From Anthoceros angustus (Eukaryota; Streptophyta; Anthocerotopsida; Anthocerotales; Anthocerotaceae), in NCBI GenBank assembly GCA_010909165.1, contig MU008174.1, forward strand, positions 558,001 to 622,000: a DNA stretch of 64,000 nucleotides. The letters run 5' to 3'. The notes below the pieces were generated by a model. That model was not told where the DNA came from. It saw only the letters and a list, made by a program, of their open reading frames with translations, and did no database searches. Each line of letters begins with the position of its first letter. Within the stretch, counting starts at the first letter, position 1. Shown here piece after piece: positions 44,281 through 55,317 of the stretch. The position numbers and the translations under genes were made by a program.

Positions 44281-45802
44281 CAAACTTAACACAACCAGCA
44301 AGTTGGTATCCCAAAGCTAGAATGATCAAGCGCCAGGTAATCTACCATTTTGGTCCGACTAATAGCGGAAAAGCATACAATGCATTGCAAATCTTAATAC
44401 TAGCAGGTACTGGTATTTATTGCAGCCCCTTACGTAAGTCTTCTTGCTATGGAAGTATTTGAAATGATGAATGCGAAGGGAGTTCCTTTTATTCTACGCA
44501 TTGGTCAAGAGCATGTAGACAATCCTGCGGCTCATCGTCTTTCTTGCACCATGGAGATTGCTTGCTTGGAGTAGTATTGGGACGTGGCTGTTATAGATGA
44601 GGTTCAAATGATGAGCAACAATGAGCGAGGAGGGGCATGGACAAGAGCATTTCTGGGTCTACAAGCAAAGGAGGTACATTTATGTGGAGATGCAACCTCG
44701 ATTGAAGTGGTCCAATCCCTTTGTAAAAATATAGGAGATGACTTTGTCATGAAGCAATATGAGAGGATGAAACCTTTAGAAGTTTGTGAACCCCTTTGTT
44801 CATTAGAACATGTGCCAGCAGGAGATTGTTTCATCGTCTTTTCAAAAAGAGACATTTTTACAGTGAAAAGTATGATTGAGACAAACACTAACCACAAGTG
44901 TTGTGTTATTTAGGGAGCTCTCCTCCCTCAAGTACGAGTGGAACAAGCAGAGTTGTTCAATGAGCTGAACAACAGATATAGCGTTCTCGTGGCAACGGAG
45001 GCCATCGCTACGAATTTAAATTTGAACATTAACAAGATCATATTTTTGACACTAATGAAAAGAGGATCTGAAAGAATTGACATGTCTTTATTAAAACAAA
45101 TCGTTGGAACAGCTAGGCGTTGGAGTAGCCCTTTCGAAAAGGGTTTTGTAGCAATGGCAATGAATAGCACAATAGATGACATCAATTGTATCACTGAGTG
45201 CTTGGAGAAAGAATTGGCTCCCGCCACATATATAAGTTTGCAGCTCACATTGCAACAGATTGAAACTTAGGCTACTCAGTACGTGCTCCGGTGGCAATCA
45301 CGTAGTGTAAAGTTGATTGATATACTAGTGGAATTTTTATCTTTTTCTAAAATATATAAATGCACATACAAGATCGACAATGTTACCACAAATATAATTT
45401 CTATTGCAAGATCTTTTGAATATAACATATCTATATCAGACTTGTACACGATTTCTTGTGCACCATAAGGCATCCTTGTCGAAATCAAACATGCAAATCC
45501 ATAAAGATGCTTCAATGTTATGTGAAGGCATTCAAAAATGGGATCATTGTGGAGCTTGGAGTAAAACTACCAGATGCAACAGATGATAATTCTACACAAT
45601 CAAGTGCATTAGAGGACATGTATGAAGTAGTCCTTTTTTATGTTTGATTAGCGCAAGACTTTCAGCAGCATTTATTTCCTTGCGTGAAACTGCGATTGAA
45701 TTGGAAAATCAATATTTCTAAGTTAATCAATGAATCCTTAGCTCATTGGAAACAAATGTCTAGCGATCCACCTCCTTGGGAAGATGAATACTTGTGTATG
45801 TG
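44281..45802 (+). pseudogene. SUV3: SUV3 mitochondrial RNA helicase pseudogene (intronless)
   Basis: Starts LTQPASWYPKARMIKRQVIY, HFGPTNSGKAYNAL. The Walker A motif has Ala where GPTNSGKT is invariant. Then come IDEVQMMSNNERGGAWTRAF (DExH-type box), VHLCGDATSIEVVQSLCKNI, GDCFIVFSKRDIFTVKSM and VLVATEAIATNLNLNINKII. QIVGTARRW stands where QIAGRAGR is needed. The C-terminal domain runs to LINESLAHWKQMSSDPPPWE. Stops or shifts occur near 44,430, 44,575, 44,912, 45,268 and 45,470. SUV3 unwinds RNA for mitochondrial decay. No intron interrupts 1.5 kb of coding sequence, although plant SUV3 genes normally carry many, so a retrocopy is likely. Confidence 0.9.
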
Positions 45803-46399
45803 ATGACATATCAACAACAAGATCCTCTATGTCATTTATCATAAATGTTATCAACTTTTTATTTAATTATTATTGTAAAAATATTATTTTAATATAATAT
45901 TATCTAATTATTAATTACGTTTAAAAAAATCGTTTAAAGAATTGGCCTAAGTTGCCTCTCGCATACAATGCCTCCATATCTCTTGAGCATATCCTTGCAT
46001 CTGGGAACGCCTCAAAAACCAGCCTTGAAAATGGTTAAGCCATATCCCTTCCAAAACATGCCCGTACTCAAGCACTACTCAACCTATGCGCCCATGTAGT
46101 CTCAAACCAAGAAAGAAACAAAGGTCGAAAGTCGAATGATGCGTCGGAAGGCACCACGGTGCATTGAATGATGGATTCAAGAAACAAGCACCAAATAAGA
46201 TGCTTGCAATCAAAACTGCGAGGACACGCTCAAAACCCGTAAAGAAAGAATACGTGCGCCGGTAAGCTGGCGCCTTTGTTTGTTTGTTACGGCCCATTTT
46301 CTTACGGCCTTGTCCAAGGCACCAAAAATTTGGACCATCAGATAAGTATGCATGTACTAAATTAGCTTTCCATTTCTTGAGGGATTGCTGAGTTTTTTT

Positions 46400-46999
46400 G
46401 AAGATTCAGATCAATCACTGTTTTAGAACATTCTTTTATAAAAATATTTCACATTAAAATTTATTTATTTTCTTTATACATCACATTATATTATACATAG
46501 CACACTAAGCATAAGTAAGATATGGCTGGCTAGGCTTGCACATATCTTGGCCTGGTTTTGACTTGTCCAAGCAGAATGGTGGTTTCAATGCTCTAGCTGC
46601 TTGCAACTCATGTGCAACTTTTTGCAAGAAGTGTACGCTGTCCGGCAATGTTGAACATTTGCCTTATTAAACGTGGCATTTTCACTCCTGGCCTTGGGAA
46701 TGGATGTATGAGCTCTATCTCAATTTTGATGGAAAGCCACTCTAGGAATCATAGGCCTAAGAATGGGCAAGTTATGCTTCCACTTTTCCCAAGCATAATA
46801 TGATTATAAATGTCATTAGGTACTACAATTTTTTAAGTTAAGACTTCAAAGACAAGAGAGTGTATATGATATCTAACTAAAAGTTCTGGTACAATGTGAT
46901 AATTAAATTATAGATTAAAAATTTAAATAGCTCTAGATCTATTGGATGCGGCTTTTGAAAGCATTTACACCATAAAATGAAATAGACTGTCTTATTTAT
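46400..46999. other. AT-rich stretch, no gene recognised
   Basis: Lies between the repeat block and the 234-aa ORF. The segment 46,630-46,900, absent from copy A, has a short plus-strand frame (SILMESHSRNHRPKNGQVML) of no known family. Confidence 0.3.
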
Positions 47000-47704
47000 C
47001 TAAAAATAGTTCTCTTCTCCTGGTTCCCATTCTATCGGTGGCCATGTCAAATTAAGTTTCTCGCTTATCTCTTTGAGTATAGTGACACAACTCTTTTTTT
47101 TTGGTTCTCTGTTGTCTTCTTGTGCCCTATCTATCTCTTTGAGTACAGTGACACAACTCTTTTTTTTTGGTACTATGTCTTCTTCTTGTGCCCTATCTAT
47201 TTCTTTGAGTACAGTGACACAACCCATTTTTTTTGGTACTATGTCTTCTTCTTGTGCCCTATCTATCTCTTTGAGTACATTGACACAACTCTTTTTTTTT
47301 GGTACTATGTCTTCTTCTTGTGCCCTATTTATCTCATGCACTTTTCGTTTCTTACAACCATTTAAATTTCTTTGGTCGTCTCCATATACGGCTGGGTTGT
47401 GCGTATTATGCGTTGATCCATTTGCTCGATTAGCATCTCCAATCCACTTGAACCATCTTCTTGTTGATTCTCTTTCGTTCACATGCGACACACCCGCTTT
47501 CTTCGTCACATCACTCGAGTGGATGGAGTTTATCACAAATTCGTATCTCTTTTGGAGGCTCTTAGGATCAGAAAATTCGGGACGCTCGCCTTTATTTGCA
47601 ACGGGTGCAACTCGATGAGTCTGATACACACACTGAGATGAGTGATCGTGCTCGTCATTTCTTTGGTGATGCATCTCAAATGGTCTAGCCTGAGGGTGCT
47701 TCAT
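47000..47704 (-). CDS. Unknown protein, 234 aa, four-repeat form
   Basis: ATG-started minus-strand frame, paralogue of the 168-aa ORF at 11,979-12,485. The first 126 or so residues align with that protein (MKHPQARPFEMHHQRND, ERESTRRWFKWIGDANRANG, KKRKVHEIN). Four 22-residue units follow, each beginning RAQEE/RAQED and containing PKKKSCVTVLKE or a variant, before the shared end EKLNLTWPPIEWEPGEENYF. The extra length is exactly three units (66 residues), so frame is kept. Units are Lys/Glu-rich and predicted helical. No signal peptide or membrane segment. Possibly a nuclear protein, judging only from its basic patches. Function unknown. Confidence 0.55.
   Translation of the reverse strand: MKHPQARPFEMHHQRNDEHDHSSQCVYQTHRVAPVANKGERPEFSDPKSLQKRYEFVINSIHSSDVTKKAGVSHVNERESTRRWFKWIGDANRANGSTHNTHNPAVYGDDQRNLNGCKKRKVHEINRAQEEDIVPKKKSCVNVLKEIDRAQEEDIVPKKMGCVTVLKEIDRAQEEDIVPKKKSCVTVLKEIDRAQEDNREPKKKSCVTILKEISEKLNLTWPPIEWEPGEENYF
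47068..47331 (-). repeat. 66-bp coding tandem repeat, 4 units
   Basis: Units contain CTTTGAGTACAGTGACACAA, a T7-T9 run and GTGCCCTATCTAT. The second and third are almost identical; the first (nearest the stop) is the most divergent. Copy A has one unit. Confidence 0.9.
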
Positions 47705-47950
47705 TGTCTTCTCCCTACTTTAAATTTGGTGGCGCATTTCAAGTGGTCTTACCTGAGGGTGCTTCGTTGTCTCGTCCCTACATAGCTGGCGTATTTCAAG
47801 TGGTCTAGCGAGAGCAGGCTCTGTTGTCTTTTCCCAACTTTGGTGGCGCATTTCAAGTGGTCTAGCTCGAGGGTGCTCCATTATCTCCTCCCTACTTTGG
47901 TAGCGTATTTCAAGTAGTCTAGCCTGAGGGTGCTTCGTTATCTGCTCTTC
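47705..47950 (-). repeat. 57-bp tandem repeats upstream of the 234-aa ORF
   Basis: Four units, minus-strand translation HPQARLLEIRYQSREEIME, HPRARPLEMRHQSWEKTTE, PALARPLEIRQLCRDETTK, HPQVRPLEMRHQI, then a TAA and a fifth unit that is the ORF start (HPQARPFEMHHQ). The array is in the same frame as the ORF. Confidence 0.8.
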
Positions 47951-48207
47951 TCTAAATCTGTATCTTCTCTAGCTTTGTGTTACCTTCTCTTAGAGTGGCT
48001 TACGAACAACCTCAAGATTCAAAGCGCAAAAACAAGCTTGATAAAAAGTTACAATAGAATAAAGTAAGGTGGTCTCTTATATATATTTAATGAGGAATCA
48101 TGTGGCACGATATCCAAGGAATATTTAATGTCTCAAGAGTCGTTATCCAAAGATCTTTAGGAGTCTATTGCATCAAAGAAAAAATTACGTGATTTAGTTA
48201 TTGTAGG

Positions 48208-49321
48208 TGTGCAACGGAAAAGTTTGGTCATCTAAGTTTTTGGCAAAACGCGAAAAGAATTGATGCCAATATCGGAAGGTTCTAGTAGGAAAGCTTTGTG
48301 CGGATGGTTGATGGGATAATGACTACCATTTGGGTAGGCAGTAGAAGGCTTGTAAGCCTCCAAACCGGTAGGGTCGTGTCTTGGGATGCAATAGGTAGGT
48401 GGTAGGTACGTCGTTCCGTAGGATGTCCGTAGGTGGACCAGGACTTAACTGATTTGGGACACCTGTAGGGGGTCCGGGACTTGCTAGTTTGTGGGCAGAA
48501 GGGTTAGTAGGGTAGGATATGTTAGAAGTCCACTTAATATGCATATATAGGGGAATCAGAGGTTTGAAACACCGACGATCGAGGACCAAAATCTCCTTGG
48601 ACTTTGGCTAGGAATATTCAAGCAGGTAGGAAGTCCTTGGCCTTTGGGGTTTCGGTAGGAAGATCCTTGGTTTTGGTAGGAGTAGGATGAGGATGAAGAC
48701 ATGCATGTCAAAGACCAAGGAGAGAAACTTCCTTGGAATTTGGGGGTTTCATTTCCTCGAATATTGTGCAGTAGGGCTATATATGCATGTTAGTTAGACT
48801 ATATATAGAAAATGGAGCCAGTTGATCGAAACCATCGAGGAGGACACGTGGCGCACATTGGGATGAGGCGCAACTGAAGGACCAGGTCGGTTTTGCATGT
48901 ACCTGCGCCCTTTGGGATGTGACCTGACAAACCTGGCGGCTGCGAGCACGAGAGAAAGAAGGCAAATCTCGAGCGCGTTGCCAGAGAGCGCAAGCTGAAG
49001 CTGCGTGATTGAGCGGACGTGCTCGCAAGGTAGAGATTGAGGAAACATAGGTCTTGCAAATGCCAAGGCGGGGCAGCGCTTGGAGCGAGGTAGCGGTGAA
49101 GGCACGAAACGGCGCAAAAGCTCCTGGCAACCCTAAGCTGTGCATGTTGGAGTGGAGCGAGCAGGGGGCATCGTGGAGCTTGGAGTGGAGTTGGAGTTAT
49201 GCTGGTGTGCGCACTCGTGAGCGGGGGCGTCTATTAGGGAGATGATGTGATAGGGATTCCTTTCTCGCCGGCTTCAAAGTGGGAGTGTTGGAGGGGAGAC
49301 TGAAGGGAATTTTTGAGGAGT
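48208..49321. other. No gene recognised
   Basis: The stretch 48,350-48,760 is rich in TAGGTAGG/TCCTTGG-type runs. The stretch 49,053-49,321 is the left outer part of the first tandem duplication and lies outside the transposon ends. No domain seen. Confidence 0.3.
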
Positions 49322-49347
49322 AACAGTGTCTAGGGAAAAACGGCTTA
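49322..49347 (+). repeat. Left terminal inverted repeat
   Basis: AACAGTGTCTAGGGAAAAAC followed by GGCTTA. A damaged second copy at about 50,510 belongs to the duplicated segment. Confidence 0.8.
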
Positions 49348-49511
49348 GACCACAAAGCCCTTTAAGGCTATGGGGGATACACAATGCGCACCCTCCCCAA
49401 AGGTGACGTTAAGCCCATCTTTAGTTTTGAATGTTTGGGTGCTGGGAGGAATCCCATCAAAATAGACAAAAACCATTAAACTTAACGATCGGAACAAGAA
49501 GATTGTTTATG

Positions 49512-49535
49512 AGTGCGCCGGTATACCGGCGCACT
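49512..49535. promoter_or_regulatory. Perfect 24-bp palindrome, left subterminal
   Basis: Core GCGCCGGTATACCGGCGC with 3 more matching bases on each side. It lies 190 bases inside the left end and about 100 bases past the methyltransferase stop. It is repeated at 50,686-50,709 in the duplicated segment. Confidence 0.75.
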
Positions 49536-49629
49536 GACTTTCGACTCACTCCAAGTTCGGCATGTCTCCACCTCCGATCATGCTGTTTTAAACAAAACGA
49601 AAGGTATCACACGTACTTCATATTTCTAA

Positions 49630-52600
49630 ACTATCGCCAATCGCCTTTGTACGCCTTGTCGATCGAGTCCCGCATAAATGTCACATTCTCGAGTTCGCAT
49701 CATCGCTGCCTTCACCAAAATAGTCTCCTTCGATATTCATTAGTGAAAACGCAGGATCTTCGGTTGTTTGTTGTGGCAGTCCTGCTCATCCCATAATCAC
49801 CGCCAAGAATTCGCTTGAGGGGCCGCTGTCTCTTTGAGTTCTTTCTGCCTGCTGACCCTTCTTACCCATTAAGTCAGAACCTGCAACTTCCTTTCTGTGG
49901 TACCGTTAGCGAAAATTTCTTTTGCTCAGAATTTTGATATCCCTCTTGTAAACTTCTCTGTTGTGGTCTCCTCATCAGCATCTGGAAGCTGCTCCAGGCT
50001 GTTCACCCTCTGTGGAATGTACATGGCACACCTGGGATCATTTTCGACTGCCACAACATTCCTCCCACTTCTGATGGCAGCCACCAAAAAGCTGCCTGAC
50101 CCGGCGCAAGCATCCACCACCCAGTCCTTCTCATTGCTGAACATGTTAACAAGCATGGTCATCAATCCCTGTGGCTTTTGATATGGACAAACCACCGCTT
50201 GTCGTTAGCCAGAAAATGAGTTTCTTCACGGCCCATGCCGGATAACTCGAAGGACATCGGTTGTATTCGCTTGCAAATGCCAAGGCGGGCGCGCTTGGAG
50301 CGAGGTAGCGGTGAAGGCACGAACGGCGCAAAGCTCCCGCAACCCTAAGTCGTGCATGTTGGAGTGGAGCGGGGGCATCGTGGAGCTTGGAGTGGAGTTG
50401 GAGTTATGCTGTGCGACTCGTGAGCGGGGCGCCTATTAGGGAGATGATGATAGGGATTCCTTTCGCCGGCTTCAAAGTGGGAGTGTTGAGGAGATCAAGG
50501 GAATTTTGAGGAGTAAAGGTCTAGGGAAAACGGCTTAGACCACAAAGCCCTTTAAGGCTATGGGGATACACAATGCGCACCCTCCCAAAGCCCATCTTTA
50601 GTTTTGAATGTTTGGGTCGGAGGAATCCCATCAAAATAGACAAAAACCATTAAACTTAACGATCGGAACAAGAAGATTGTTTATGAGTGCGCCGGTATAC
50701 CGGCGCACTGACTTTCGACTCACTCCAAGTTCGGCATGTCTCCACCTCCGATCATGCTGTTTTAAACAAAACGAAAGGTATCACACGTACTTCATATTTC
50801 TAAACTATCAGTTGCACTGTCTTTGTACGCTTCCTTGTCGACTGAGTCCCGCACAAATGTCACATTCTCGAGTTCTGCATCATCGTCGTCTTCACCAAAA
50901 TAGTCTCCTTCGATATTCATTAGTGAAAACGCAGGATCTTCGGTTGTTTGTTGTGGCAGAGTCCCGTTCTCATCCCATACTGTCACTGCCAGCAATTCAG
51001 TTGAGGGGCCGCTGTCTCTTTGAGTTCTTTCTGCCTGCTGACCCTTCTTACCCATTAAGCTGTAAACCTGCAACTTCCTTTCTGTGGTACCGTTAGCGAA
51101 AATTTCTTTTGCTCAGAATTTTGATATCCCTCTTGTAAACTTCTCTGTTGTGGTCTCCTCATCAGCATCTGGAAGCTGCTCCAGGCTGTTCACCCTCTGT
51201 GGAATGTACATGGCACACCTGGGATCATTTTCGACTGCCACAACATTCCTCCCACTGATGGCGCCACCAAAAGCCGCTCGACCAAGCATCCACCACCAGT
51301 CCTTCTCATTGCGAACATGTTAACAAGCATGGTCATCAATCCCTGTGGCTTTTGATATGGACAAACCACTGCTTTGTCGTTAGCCAGAAAATGAGTTTCT
51401 TCACGACAGTTCCATGCCGGATAACTCTGGGAAGGACATCGGTTGTATTCGCCTTTGCAAATAAAGAGGCCCTGGGAACATTCGATATACTCCGTACTCC
51501 GCTGCCGACAGTGATGAACTCCACAGTCTCCACTATCCCTGTGTTCGGGGGAATATTTGTTTTTTCCCATACCAACGTTTGAATCGCTCCTTTCCTACAC
51601 AGTCGCTTCAGAGCCTCCCTCGCCAAGGACAGGTCATCCACGCCATGCATAAGAATGACTCTAAACACATCAGAAGTTGCCTCTAAACCTCCAGAGCTTT
51701 GCTGCTCGCCTTCGTCTTCTGTGGATAACGGCAGAACTGGGACCTCATCCTCTTCAACCTCGGCTTACATTCTCCTGACCATTATGCCTTCCTCTTCCTC
51801 GATTGTGAGAGGCTGCGCAAACTGGACTTGAGCAGAAGATTGCCTTGCCAAGACTGCAAGGCGCTCGACTTCCGCACGGTTTGATTGGACTCCTTGTGAA
51901 ACAAACCGTAATGCTCGATAGAATTGCTCCCCGTCATTCACCACAACATAAGTTCTTACAAACCCTAAAAATTCAAACATGCATATCGTATGGCAACGCC
52001 GCACGCACGCCTTCCAATCGAACGGAAAACCGAAGAGGGTCTCTAATGTACGCCGTTCACATCGCCGAATCGCAATTGTTTGCGTCTAGCACAAACATGA
52101 TATGACTATCTACATCATCAGTGATATGAAACTGAGGATGTAAAGTTACCAAAAAGTGAAGGAACATTTCGTCATCCACTCCATCCACCGTCACCCACAT
52201 GATCCACCCTACACGCTTTCTCATCCTCGGATTTCCTTCATAGCCATTTACCCATAACGCCATAAGTGGATTCCAAGGAGTTGACTCGTCTTCCGGCTCC
52301 ATGTCATCGTGAGACCACTCCTTCTCTATTAAGAAGCGCTTTTTCAAACTTTCTGCAATCGCCTCACCTTCCGCAATTCTTGGAAGTTGTAAGGATTAGG
52401 AGAACCCAATCCAGCCCACTTCCCCAGTACTCCCTCCTGCTGGATTCCATTGTGCATCCCCAATCATGTCCACATTACCGGCTTGCTTTGATGTGGAAGC
52501 ACGCACTTCCATGAGACGATCTTTCCTCGCGAAATCGCCTATGCCGGAATTGGAGGCGAGATGCCGTGAGCACTGTGGATTTATTCTGCCAGACGCCGCT

Positions 52601-53782
52601 CTTGCCTTTGCCTCGAGCTTCATTCCTTGTTTTCTTCAACCGTTTGGGCAGCTCCAGAGCCTCCCTCGCCAAGGACAGGTCATCCACGCCATGCATAAGA
52701 ATGACTCTAAACACATCAGAAGTTGCCTCTAAACCTCCAGAGCTTTGCTGCTCGCCTTCGTCTTCTGTGGATAACGGCAGAACTGGGACCTCATCCTCTT
52801 CAACCTCGGCTTACATTCTCCTGACCATTATGCCTTCCTCTTCCTCGATTGTGAGAGGCTGCGCAAACTGGACTTGAGCAGAAGATTGCCTTGCCAAGAC
52901 TGCAAGGCGCTCGACTTCCGCACGGTTTGATTGGACTCCTTGTGAAACAAACCGTAACAGCGTTCGATAGAATTGCTCCCCTCCCTGTCATTCACCACAA
53001 CATAAGTTCTTACAAACCCTAAAAATTCGAAACATGCATATCAGGTATGGCAACGTCTGCACGTACGTCTTCCAATCGAACGGAAAACCGAAGAGGGTCT
53101 CTAATGTACGCCGGTTCACATCGCCGAACTGCAGCTTGTTTGCGTCTAGCACAAACATGATATGACTATCTACATCATCAGTGATATGAAACTGAGGATG
53201 TAAAGTTACCAAAAAGTGGAGGAACATTTCGTCATCCACTCCATCCACCGTCACCCACATGATCCACCCTACACGGGCTTTCTCATCCTCGGGATTTCCT
53301 TCATAGCCATTTACCCATAACGCCATAAGTGGATTCCAAGGAGTTGACTCGTCTTCCGGCTCCATGTCTACTGTGACAGACCACTCCTTCTCTATTAAGA
53401 AGCGCTTTTTCAAACTTTCCTGCAATCGCCTCACCTTCTGCAATTCTTGGAAGTTGTAAGGATTAGGAGCGAACCCAATCCAGTTCCACTTCCCCCAGTA
53501 CTCCCTCCTGCTGGATTCCATTGTGCATCCCCAATCATGTCCACATTACGCTGGCTTGCTTTGATGTGGAAGCACGCACACTTCCATGAGACGAATCTTT
53601 CCTCTGCGAAATCGCCTATGCTGGAATTGAGGGGCATGCCGTGAGCACCGTGGATTTATTCGCGACGCCGCTCTTGCCTTTGCCTGAGCTTCATTCCTTG
53701 TTTTCTTCAACCGTTTGGGCAGCTCCAAAGCCTCAACCACCTTTGTATCTACAGCTTTCTTGCTCCTGCGTCCGCTCGCCAT
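49630..53782 (-). pseudogene. DNA methyltransferase-like gene of the transposon
   Basis: Starts at an ATG at 53,782 (MASGRRSKKAVDTKVVEALE). A long unrecognised N-terminal part follows (GNVDMIGDAQWNPAGGS, RVGWIMWVTVDGVDDEMFLH, LFGFPFDWKTYVQTLPYL), then LVWEKTNIPPNTG and VETVEFITVGSG, and CPYQKPQGLMTMLVNMFSNE, KDWVVDACAGSGSFLVAAIR, SGRNVVAVENDP. DACAGSGSFLVAA..GRNVVAVE is the AdoMet-binding motif I of amino-DNA methyltransferases (N6-adenine or N4-cytosine). Its C-terminal position fits the beta-type order. The DPPY-type catalytic motif expected ahead of it is not readable. An acidic end (EGDYFGEDDDDAELENV) closes the protein. Two stops (after MVRRM and after GISKF) are shared by duplicate copies. 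Two tandem duplications split the gene. Confidence 0.65.
51610..53720. repeat. Tandem duplication D2, about 1.04 kb x 2
   Basis: 51,610-52,653 and 52,654-53,720 are copies of the methyltransferase N-terminal half. The join lies on AGCCTC. The first copy is the more degraded in 51,950-52,620. Confidence 0.9.
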
Positions 53783-55265
53783 GGAAACTAACGGCCTTGT
53801 TTAGGAAGGGAAAAGAAAGGAAGGTGGCATGTGCTGGTAAGAGTGTCTTGTCTCTTCACCAAAATGAATTGGAGGGAACACTCATTTCAAACACCCAAAT
53901 TCGTCGGGATATTAGGGAACGGAAACATGTCCTTGTAAAACCAAAATTAGTAATGAAACAACAAACCTTTGAAGGCGGATCAGATTTGAGTGGATCCTGT
54001 TGGCACCAAGAGAATGACAACACGAATCACGACATATCTTCCAACTGGAAACACTCATTAAGAAATGGGGTTTCCCATACAATTATATCCTCGCGGTTTC
54101 TTTGAATCTGCAGTCATCGCGAACATGTTGCGTGCTTGGAAAGAGTTCGTACAAAGCATCCCCATTCCTCCCCCTGTGAACCATTTGGAGGAAGGAAGAC
54201 AAATGGAGAAGTCTGCAGAACAAGTTGGCGATATATGTGCTGAAAGTAGCGGAGGGAAACGGGTGGAAACGCTGAGCCATTCTGTTGTGATGTGTTGATG
54301 ATGTCTTCATTTCTTTGACACTCCGGACGTCCTTGTTTACAGAGGCGAGATGGTGACCAAAGGGCTCCTAACGAAGTGACCGAAGATGAAAGTGATGAAG
54401 GTGAGGCCACTGCATCCCCAATCATGTCCACATTACGTACCGGCTTGCTTTGATGTGGAAGCACGCACACTTCCATGAGACGATCTTTCCTCGCGAAATC
54501 GCTATGCCGGAATTGAGGGGCGATGGCGCGTGAGCACTGTGGATTTATTCGTGACGCCGCTCTTGCCTTTGCCTCGAGCTTCATTCCTTGTTTTCAACCG
54601 CTTGGGCAGCTCCAGCCTCAACCACCTCTGCATCTACAGCTTTCTTGCTCTCGCCGCCATGGAAACTAACGGCCTTGTCTAGGAAGGAAAAGAAAGGAAG
54701 GTGGCATCTGGTAAGAGTGTCTTGTCCCTTCACCAAAATGAATTGAGGGAACACTCATTTCAAACACCAATTCGTCGGGATATTAGGAACGAAACATATC
54801 CATGTGCAACCAAAATTAGTAATGAAACAACAAACCTTTGAAGGCGGATCACATTTGAATGGATCTGTTGGCACCAAGAGAATGACAACACGAATCACGA
54901 CATATCTTCCAACTGGAAACACTCATTAAGAAATGGGGTTTCCGTTGTACAATTATATCCTCGCGGTTTCTTTGAATCTGCAGTCATCGCGAACATGTTG
55001 CGTGCTTGGAAAGAGTTCGTACAAAGCATCCCCATTCCTCCCCCGTGAACCATTTGGAGGAAGGAAGACAAATGGAGAAGTCTGCAAGTTGGCGATATAT
55101 GTGCTGAAAGTAGCGGAGGGAAACGGTGGAAACGCCGAGCCATTATGTTGTGATTTGTTGATGATGTCTTCATTTCTTTGACACTGGACGCCCTTGTTTA
55201 CAGGCGAGATGGTGACCAAAGGGCTCCTAACGAAGTGACCAAGATGAAAGTGATGAAGGTGAGGC
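53525..55265. repeat. Tandem duplication D3, about 0.88 kb x 2
   Basis: 53,525-54,410 and 54,411-55,265 both run from the methyltransferase start through the intergenic part to GTGAAGGTGAGGCCAC. The join lies on GCATCC. D2 and D3 overlap at their edge, so the three events are consecutive. Confidence 0.9.
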
Positions 55266-55317
55266 CACCGCATCCAACAACGCAAATACGACCTCACATC
55301 GCTTAAAGTCGTGTAAT

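Larger units (their letters stand above)
45538..48207. repeat. Segmental repeat, copy C (partner 10,700-12,985)
   Basis: Holds the same order of parts as copy A, and in addition an extra segment at 46,630-46,900 and three more 66-bp units. Here the SUV3 tail is still attached to the longer SUV3 pseudogene, so this copy is closest to the source. Confidence 0.9.
49053..51450. repeat. Tandem duplication D1, about 1.2 kb x 2
   Basis: 49,053-50,273 is repeated at 50,274-51,450, from outside the left transposon end into the methyltransferase gene. The join is on TTGCAAAT, present at both parent sites (49,054 and about 51,453). Clean and degraded stretches alternate between the two copies. Confidence 0.9.
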
